36,418 nt of DNA, taken from assembly GCA_900320515.1 (NCBI GenBank), contig ONSJ01000017.1, positions 1 to 36,418 on the forward strand. Direction: 5' to 3'. The stretch is from an uncultured Methanobrevibacter sp. (GTDB taxonomy: Archaea > Methanobacteriota > Methanobacteria > Methanobacteriales > Methanobacteriaceae). A model generated the notes under the pieces. That model ran no database searches. It was not told the origin of the DNA and saw nothing but the letters and a program-made list of their open reading frames with translations. The translations under genes and the position numbers were made by a program. The stretch's first letter is position 1, and the number at the start of each line of letters is the position of its first letter. This document shows positions 31,784 to 36,418 of the stretch, piece by piece.

Positions 31784-32203
31784 ATGATTCATAATATTAA
31801 ATTCAGGGCTTTCGTTTATGAAAATGAAAGCGTCGATGAGATTTCTCAAGCTATTTTAAATATTTTGCCTGAAGCTGAAATCGAAGCGGAGGAAGCTGAA
31901 GGATTACTTGAAGATAAGATTATAATCTTGTCTGGTGTCGTATCCAAAAAGAGATACACAAAGACTTTTTTTAACACACTCATAGAGTGGACTGATTTGG
32001 AAAAACTGAATGATGATTTAGAGCGCAAAATCGATGAAAAGGGTAACTGGTTTTTAAGATTCGATAAGCAAGACGCTCTTGATGAAATCTGGACTATTTT
32101 GGATAAGGGCGATGCAATTCATCTCAAGGTAAAGATTGCCGCATATCCCGCTAAAAAGCAGATTGCAGTTGACAAGGTCCGTGAAGCAATTTCAAATGAT
32201 TGA
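31784..32203 (+). CDS. COG1325-type RNA-binding protein (exosome-associated family)
   Basis: 139 residues from ATG 31784 (the frame from TTG 31775 is not preferred). The sequence opens with IHNIKFRAFVYENESVDEIS, and includes ILSGVVSKKRYTKTFFNTLI and GNWFLRFDKQDALDEIWTIL then HLKVKIAAYPAKKQIAVDKV, matching the archaeal family annotated as RNA-binding/exosome-subunit (COG1325), which usually follows the L15e gene. There is no ribosome binding site. A TATA-like ATTATAATTC sits ~30 bases upstream inside the L15e 3' end, so an internal promoter with a leaderless transcript is possible. Probable role in RNA processing. Confidence 0.8.
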   Translation: MIHNIKFRAFVYENESVDEISQAILNILPEAEIEAEEAEGLLEDKIIILSGVVSKKRYTKTFFNTLIEWTDLEKLNDDLERKIDEKGNWFLRFDKQDALDEIWTILDKGDAIHLKVKIAAYPAKKQIAVDKVREAISND

Positions 32204-32870
32204 AATGGAATTTGATCAAATCATTCAGGAATTTGAAAGATTGTCCGATGTTGATTTTGCACAAAACATGAAAAAATTTGGCATTAGGTATGTCAAAAGC
32301 TATGGATTGAGGCTTCCCCAGATTAGAAAAGTCGCCAAGCAATGCGGAAAAAACCATGATTTGGCATTGAAACTTTGGAATCATGGATATCATGAGACTT
32401 ATTTGATGGCTACATTAGTGGAGGAGAGCGAAAAGGTATCCTCCAAACAATTGAACGATTGGGTCAATACGTTCTATTCATGGGACCTGGTGGACCAGGC
32501 ATGCATTAATCTGTTGAGATTCATTCCCGAAGCACGTGAAAACATTTTCATCTGGTGTGATTCCGATGAGGAGTTTGTCAAAAGGACGGCATTTAGCCTG
32601 ATAGCCGTTTTGGCAGTCCATGAAAAGGAATCTGATTTTGAAATATATTTTGACATTATTGAAGAGGCATCTAAGGACAATCGCAATTTCGTTAAAAAAT
32701 CGGTCAACTGGGCAATAAGGCAAATCGGAAAGATTGATCTGGAAAACAACCGAAAAGCTTTGGATCTTGCTTATGAAATACTGGAAATCGACAATAAGGC
32801 AAGCAAATGGGTTGCCCGTGGTGCAATCAGGGAACTTGAAAGCGAAAAGGTCCGCTCAAAATTTAAGTAA
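32196..32870 (+). CDS. DNA alkylation repair protein, AlkD-like (HEAT-repeat)
   Basis: 224 residues, all helical. Family features are MKKFGIRYVKSYGLRLPQIR at the start, then HGYHETYLMATLVEESEKVS, WVNTFYSWDLVDQACINLLR and the C-terminal FVKKSVNWAIRQIGKIDLEN. This is the AlkD/AlkC-like DNA-glycosylase family pattern, with W-D near the active-site position and the R-Q-I-G motif. AlkD removes positively charged alkylated bases. ATG 32196 overlaps the previous gene by 8 bases (ATG 32205 is an alternative); the frame extends back to 32136 but without good start signals. Cotranscribed with the RNA-binding gene. Confidence 0.8.
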   Translation: MIEMEFDQIIQEFERLSDVDFAQNMKKFGIRYVKSYGLRLPQIRKVAKQCGKNHDLALKLWNHGYHETYLMATLVEESEKVSSKQLNDWVNTFYSWDLVDQACINLLRFIPEARENIFIWCDSDEEFVKRTAFSLIAVLAVHEKESDFEIYFDIIEEASKDNRNFVKKSVNWAIRQIGKIDLENNRKALDLAYEILEIDNKASKWVARGAIRELESEKVRSKFK

Positions 32871-32913
32871 ACTTTATTTTATCGTTTTTCAAATATATTA
32901 TCAGGGTGATTAA

Positions 32914-33303
32914 ATGGAAATGAAAAGCTATTATCTGATAATATTGTTGGTTGCTTTTGTAATCTGCATTGGAGTGTTCTGGTTTCAATTCAACAATGAT
33001 GTGGCAACATTCATAATGATTAACGAAACTGAAGTTGCTGAAAACGGCTCTTTTTCAGGAATGCTGGTTGACGCTTACGGTATGGGTGTGGCTAACCAGA
33101 CGATAACATTTCACAAGCCAGGTCATGAGATGGGAACCCTTGTTGATGTCACAACAAATGAGAATGGTGAATTCACAATAGAGCATGCCCAATATCTGCC
33201 TAATGCCGGAAAAGACAATTACTATGGCAACTTTACATTTGCAGGCCATGACAAGTATAAGGGATGCACCTTTGAGGGAAATGTGTCCGTAGTGGCAGGT
33301 TAA
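32914..33303 (+). CDS. Small membrane-anchored single Ig-like domain protein
   Basis: 129 residues: an N-terminal membrane helix (YYLIILLVAFVICIGVFWFQ) followed by one Ig-like domain (VAENGSFSGMLVDAYGMGVA, then NENGEFTIEHA, FAGHDKYKGCTFEGNVSVV). The opening resembles the repeat units of the large adhesins (x-x-L-x-D-x-x-G-x-x-V-x-N-x-x-I-T-F), but here the domain stands alone and is held by the N terminus. The ribosome binding site AGGGTGAT is strong. It could be a wall-side accessory or an adhesin relic. Cannot be linked to the flanking genes. Confidence 0.7.
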   Translation: MEMKSYYLIILLVAFVICIGVFWFQFNNDVATFIMINETEVAENGSFSGMLVDAYGMGVANQTITFHKPGHEMGTLVDVTTNENGEFTIEHAQYLPNAGKDNYYGNFTFAGHDKYKGCTFEGNVSVVAG

Positions 33304-33349
33304 TCCTTTAATGAAAATTTTTTTAATAATAAAAATCTAATACTTAATC

Positions 33350-34288
33350 ATGAAAAGGATTTTTAAATTTATTGAAAAATATTATTTCATAATAATCATA
33401 TTGGCCGTTGCGGTTTCTTTAGTTTATCCTAAATCATTTCAATGGGTTTTAAGTAACTATAATGGCATAAATGTATTGAATTTGCTTTTAAGTATAGTTC
33501 TTTTTACAATGGGAACCACTTTGAAGGCAGATGATTTCGTAAATGTATTTAAAAATCCAAAAGAGATTGGCGTTGGTATTTCAGCACAATATATTATCAT
33601 GCCCCTTATCGCATTAGCCATTGCAAAGATTTTTTGTTTAGATGATGCTTTAACGGTTGGCCTTGTCCTGGTTGGAACCGTGCCCGGAGGGACCGCCTCT
33701 GATGTAATCACATTTCTTTCAAAAGGGGATGTGGCATTGTCAGTTTCCCTGACCTCGGTGTCCACTGTGATTTCACCGATTTTGACTCCATGGATAACTC
33801 TGCTTTTAATAGGAAATCAGATTCATTTCAATCCTGTCGACATGTTCGTTTCCATAATTGAAATCGTGATTATCCCTATTGTTTTGGGTTTGATATTAAA
33901 TTACCTATTCCCTGATTTCTGTGAAAAGCTAAAGGATTATCTGCCTGCTGTTTCATCAATTGTGATTTGTCTTATCGTTGCAGGCGTAATTGGTGCCAAC
34001 AAAGAGGCAATATTGACATCTTCAGCAATAATAATTATTGTAATTGTTTTACAATATTTCCTTGCGATGATACTCGGATTTGGAGTGGGCTATCTGGCGG
34101 GTATGGATAAAAAGCAGATTGTAACTGTTGCAATTGAGTTGGCTTTTCAAAATTCGGGATTGTCTACAAGCCTTGCAAAGACTCATTTTCCGAATCTGTC
34201 CCAGGCAACCGTTCCAGGAGCTCTCTATTCGGTTTGGCAGAATCTTGCAGGATCGATTCTCGCATATATATTCAGAAGATATGTATAA
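33350..34288 (+). CDS. BASS-family (bile acid:Na+ symporter-like) transporter
   Basis: 312 residues with about nine to ten membrane helices. BASS signatures are VLFTMGTTLKADDF in the second helix region, VGTVPGGTASDVITFLSKGD followed by VALSVSLTSVSTVISPILTP (first crossover), and VAIELAFQNSGLSTSLAKTHF (second crossover). In archaea and bacteria the family moves pantoate, pyruvate-like and other organic anions with sodium; bile acid uptake is not implied. ATG 33350 lacks a ribosome binding site but a TATA-like TTTTAATAATAAAA lies ~25 bases upstream, suggesting a leaderless transcript. Confidence 0.88.
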   Translation: MKRIFKFIEKYYFIIIILAVAVSLVYPKSFQWVLSNYNGINVLNLLLSIVLFTMGTTLKADDFVNVFKNPKEIGVGISAQYIIMPLIALAIAKIFCLDDALTVGLVLVGTVPGGTASDVITFLSKGDVALSVSLTSVSTVISPILTPWITLLLIGNQIHFNPVDMFVSIIEIVIIPIVLGLILNYLFPDFCEKLKDYLPAVSSIVICLIVAGVIGANKEAILTSSAIIIIVIVLQYFLAMILGFGVGYLAGMDKKQIVTVAIELAFQNSGLSTSLAKTHFPNLSQATVPGALYSVWQNLAGSILAYIFRRYV

Positions 34289-34530
34289 CATTTTTTTAAT
34301 TTTTAATACATTCAAACCAACGCATAAAGCTCAAAAAAAGCATAAAATTTAATTTCAATTTTGTTTGGTATTGATGTTCCAGTTCAAAATCATGCTGATG
34401 TGCATAATGTTAAAGATAATGCAATAATTCTTACATTAAATTAAAAGAATAAATGTGACTGTAGTTTATATTAATCGTTTCTTGTTGGAAAGTGAGGTGA
34501 AAATGTGTTCCCTCTGTGTGATGATTTTCA
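34289..34530. other. Intergenic region with a possible gene remnant and a 13-codon mini-ORF
   Basis: An open stretch 34358-34444 reads ILFGIDVPVQNHADVHNVKD and NAIILTLN to TAA, with coding-like composition but no start, so it may be the end of a lost gene. Further on, ATG 34503 has a strong ribosome binding site (GTGAGGTGAAA) yet gives only MCSLCVMIFIMNF before TAG 34542, running into the 3' end of the convergent symporter gene. A short palindrome GATGA-TTT-TCATC (34520-34532) ends at the symporter stop codon. Confidence 0.35.
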
Positions 34531-35982
34531 TCATGAATTTTTAGGCTTCAATTTTGTAAATGCCATTGAAAGCCCAACAACAATAATTGTGATGATTGCA
34601 TACGCTGCCAATTCAAGCGGGTTTTGATCAATGAACAGGTCTGCAATTCCAAATACCCAAACCCCTATTATTATAATAGGCAATAAATATTTCAATGTAA
34701 AAACCCATGTTTTTCCAACCTTAAAAGTTGAAAATTCATTCAGCACAGGAATAACCTTTTCAACACCATAGAACCATCCGAATATTATGGCCTGAACTCC
34801 AATCAGAATCAATATTCCAAAATTATTTACAAAACCGTCTACGATTTCAACTAGATAACTGCTTATTCCTGTTGAAAAAATAACTGTGCCTATGCATGCA
34901 ACAATTGTAAGAATTGTAACTCCTTTTTTCCTGCTCCATCCAAACTTGTCGCACAAAGATGAAAGCAAAGGTTCAAAGAGTGCAAAAGAAGATGTCAGCC
35001 CTGCAAACAATATGGATAGGAACAGTAATGGGGCAATAACATGTCCCATCATTCCCATTGTATTGAATATCTGAGGGAATACAATAAATATTAATCCGGT
35101 ACCCTGACTGATTAGTTCATTCATAGGTATTGAAGAGTGCATTGACATATATCCAAGTATTGAAAATACTCCAAAAGCTATGAAAATCTCATATATTGAG
35201 TTTGTAATGACAACAATCAGCACTTCATCAGTCAATTTTGTATTTCTTGGCAGATAACTTGCATATGTATATACCATTGCCTGACCAATGCTTAAGGAGA
35301 AGATTATTTGTCCAAAGGCCGCAAGCCAAACATGTATGTCAAGAAGTGCCGACCAGTTTGGAGTAAGCAATGTGGTTATTCCAACATTAAAACCAGGCAA
35401 TGTGAATGCATAAATGAAAACAAAAATCATGATGGTAAATAATATTGGAATCAATACGGTTGATATTTTACCGATTCCCTTGTCCACATCCTTAACAGAC
35501 ACTATCCAAAAGACTCCCCATAATATTAATGTACAAATCAGCGTAGGAAATATTATTGTTGTAAGTGATGAGCTTGAACTTCCCCCGACATAGTTTGTAA
35601 AAAATGAGGCAGGGTCATTTCCCCATCCGAAATTAAAACTGTTTAACAGATATGCAAGGTCCCAACCTAAGATAATCATGTAGTAGATTACAACAATAAA
35701 CACCAATAAAACCAGCATCCAAGCTATAATTTCAAATTCCGGACGAATGCTGTGCATTAAATTGGAAAAACTTTTCTTGAAACTGAATCCCAACCCATAC
35801 TCTAAAATTAAAAATGGAATTCCCATGACTAAAATTGCGATGGTATAAGGTACGAAAAATGAGCCGCCTCCATTGGAATACAGCACGTAACTAAATCGCC
35901 AGATATTGCCTATTCCTATAGTCAGGCCTATCATGGCCAATACGAATGTAAACACTGAATTCCATTGGGATGTTTTGTTCAT
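34531..35982 (-). CDS. Sodium:neurotransmitter symporter (NSS/SNF) family transporter
   Basis: 483 residues, about twelve membrane helices. The family's first-helix signature is clear: GLTIGIGNIWRFSYVLYSNGGGSFFVPY, with the unwound GIGNIWRF segment that binds sodium and substrate in LeuT-like proteins. LSIGQAMVYTYASYL and FAGLTSSFALFEP correspond to helices 6 and 8, which complete the site. Prokaryotic members take up amino acids or their derivatives with sodium. Start: the frame begins at GTG 35991, but that GTGA is the ribosome binding site (AAAGTGA) for ATG 35982. Transcribed alone, convergent to the BASS gene. Confidence 0.9.
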   Translation of the reverse strand: MNKTSQWNSVFTFVLAMIGLTIGIGNIWRFSYVLYSNGGGSFFVPYTIAILVMGIPFLILEYGLGFSFKKSFSNLMHSIRPEFEIIAWMLVLLVFIVVIYYMIILGWDLAYLLNSFNFGWGNDPASFFTNYVGGSSSSSLTTIIFPTLICTLILWGVFWIVSVKDVDKGIGKISTVLIPILFTIMIFVFIYAFTLPGFNVGITTLLTPNWSALLDIHVWLAAFGQIIFSLSIGQAMVYTYASYLPRNTKLTDEVLIVVITNSIYEIFIAFGVFSILGYMSMHSSIPMNELISQGTGLIFIVFPQIFNTMGMMGHVIAPLLFLSILFAGLTSSFALFEPLLSSLCDKFGWSRKKGVTILTIVACIGTVIFSTGISSYLVEIVDGFVNNFGILILIGVQAIIFGWFYGVEKVIPVLNEFSTFKVGKTWVFTLKYLLPIIIIGVWVFGIADLFIDQNPLELAAYAIITIIVVGLSMAFTKLKPKNS

Positions 35983-36116
35983 TTTTTTCACTTTAGTTTA
36001 ATAGTTTATGTTGTACTCATTATTCTTTGAAAAATGTGTTATGATTTGATATTTATAGAATTACTTATTTATAATTATGTAAAATTAACAAGATATATTA
36101 TAAATTATTTAATTGT

Positions 36117-36296
36117 TTAATGTGATATTGGGCATCTAAATCCAAATTTCAATCTTTTCCCTGTGCCGATAATGAGGGCAGTCATGATAAGCATGACAAT
36201 ATGTAAAATAAGCAGAATCAATGATGTCTGATTGAATGCCACAAATGAAACAGGGAAAATTGCCGAATTGAAAGTTGTACATTGAATGAATATTGA
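36117..36296 (-). pseudogene. C-terminal remnant of a membrane protein
   Basis: A minus-strand open frame of 59 codons between an in-frame TAA (36299-36297) and a stop at 36119-36117. It reads FIQCTTFNSAIFPVSFVAFN, then QTSLILLILHIVMLIMTALI, then IGTGKRLKFGFRCPISH. It has one clear membrane helix and a basic C-terminal tail but no good start or ribosome binding site. Probably the end of a deleted membrane-protein gene; family not recognised. A short genuine protein from the internal GTG or ATG codons cannot be fully excluded. Confidence 0.35.
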
Positions 36297-36418
36297 TTAG
36301 GACAATTTTAATTAAAAAAGAGGCTGACTCATAATTTTTGTGTTTAAATTTTTTTTCTTATTTTATTATCCTTTAATTTTATATACTAGGAAGTACAATC
36401 TATTATTAGAGTTAATTA
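36297..36418. other. AT-rich window end without recognisable gene
   Basis: AAAAAAGAGGCTGACTCA (about 36315-36332) stands out by its GC content from the otherwise AT-rich end, and a TATA-like TTTTATATACTAG is near 36377-36389, possibly a promoter for a gene beyond the window. Nothing else was seen. Confidence 0.25.

Noticed and set aside
36315..36332. Possible insertion-sequence end (GAGGCTGACTCA)
   Set aside because: No matching inverted copy, target duplication or transposase was found in the window.

Overview
The window looks like a low-GC methanogenic archaeon of the Methanobacteriales, most probably Methanobrevibacter. The evidence is an archaeal/eukaryal-type ribosomal protein (L15e), an FmdE-family protein, TATA-box promoters with some apparently leaderless genes, GGTGA-type ribosome binding sites, and a dense set of large secreted beta-helix/Ig-like adhesin-like proteins typical of gut and rumen species. 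No CRISPR array, tRNA, rRNA or complete insertion sequence was seen.

Layout. 1-2.5 kb: the 3' end of an adhesin-like gene with a C39-like cysteine peptidase domain, a half-size EamA-type membrane protein, a 33-residue zinc ribbon with a decayed tandem copy, and an orphan IS630-type helix-turn-helix protein. 2.7-4.1 kb: an MFS (DHA2-type) exporter. 4.3-6.4 kb: an adhesin with a C-terminal membrane anchor. 6.5-8.3 kb: a translationally coupled pair, tocopherol-cyclase family plus phytol/dolichol-kinase family. 8.5-9.9 kb: a four-gene LytTR regulatory operon (two 2TM-domain proteins, a LytTR regulator, a DUF3021 membrane protein). 9.9-23.9 kb: an adhesin island of five large genes in mixed orientation, separated by perfect hairpin terminators. 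24-25 kb: a DUF3795 gene and a gene remnant. 25.0-28.5 kb: a FecBCD/BtuFCD-type ABC uptake operon ending in fmdE-like, possibly molybdate/tungstate or iron uptake. 28.8-30.4 kb: an ExbB/ExbD-like membrane motor operon (DUF2162-like, MotA/TolQ/ExbB, DUF2149). 30.6-31.1 kb: a small repeat-containing surface protein. 31.3-32.9 kb: ribosomal protein L15e, disrupted here, then a COG1325 RNA-binding protein and an AlkD-like protein. 32.9-36.0 kb: a small Ig-like surface protein, a BASS-family symporter and an NSS-family sodium symporter. The final 430 bases are mostly AT-rich with one membrane-protein remnant.

The most notable observations are these. Three adhesin genes have ATA, ATA or ATT exactly where the start codon should be relative to a good ribosome binding site and a Lys/Arg signal-peptide start. 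The single-copy-type L15e gene carries an internal deletion plus frameshift. DUF2149 shows an ExbD-like Asp25 transmembrane motif. A vitamin-E-like enzyme pair sits in a methanogen. A Firmicutes-style LytTR system has twin 2TM proteins. A recurrent uncharacterised domain (NWY...CPxI) follows beta-helices in the adhesins.
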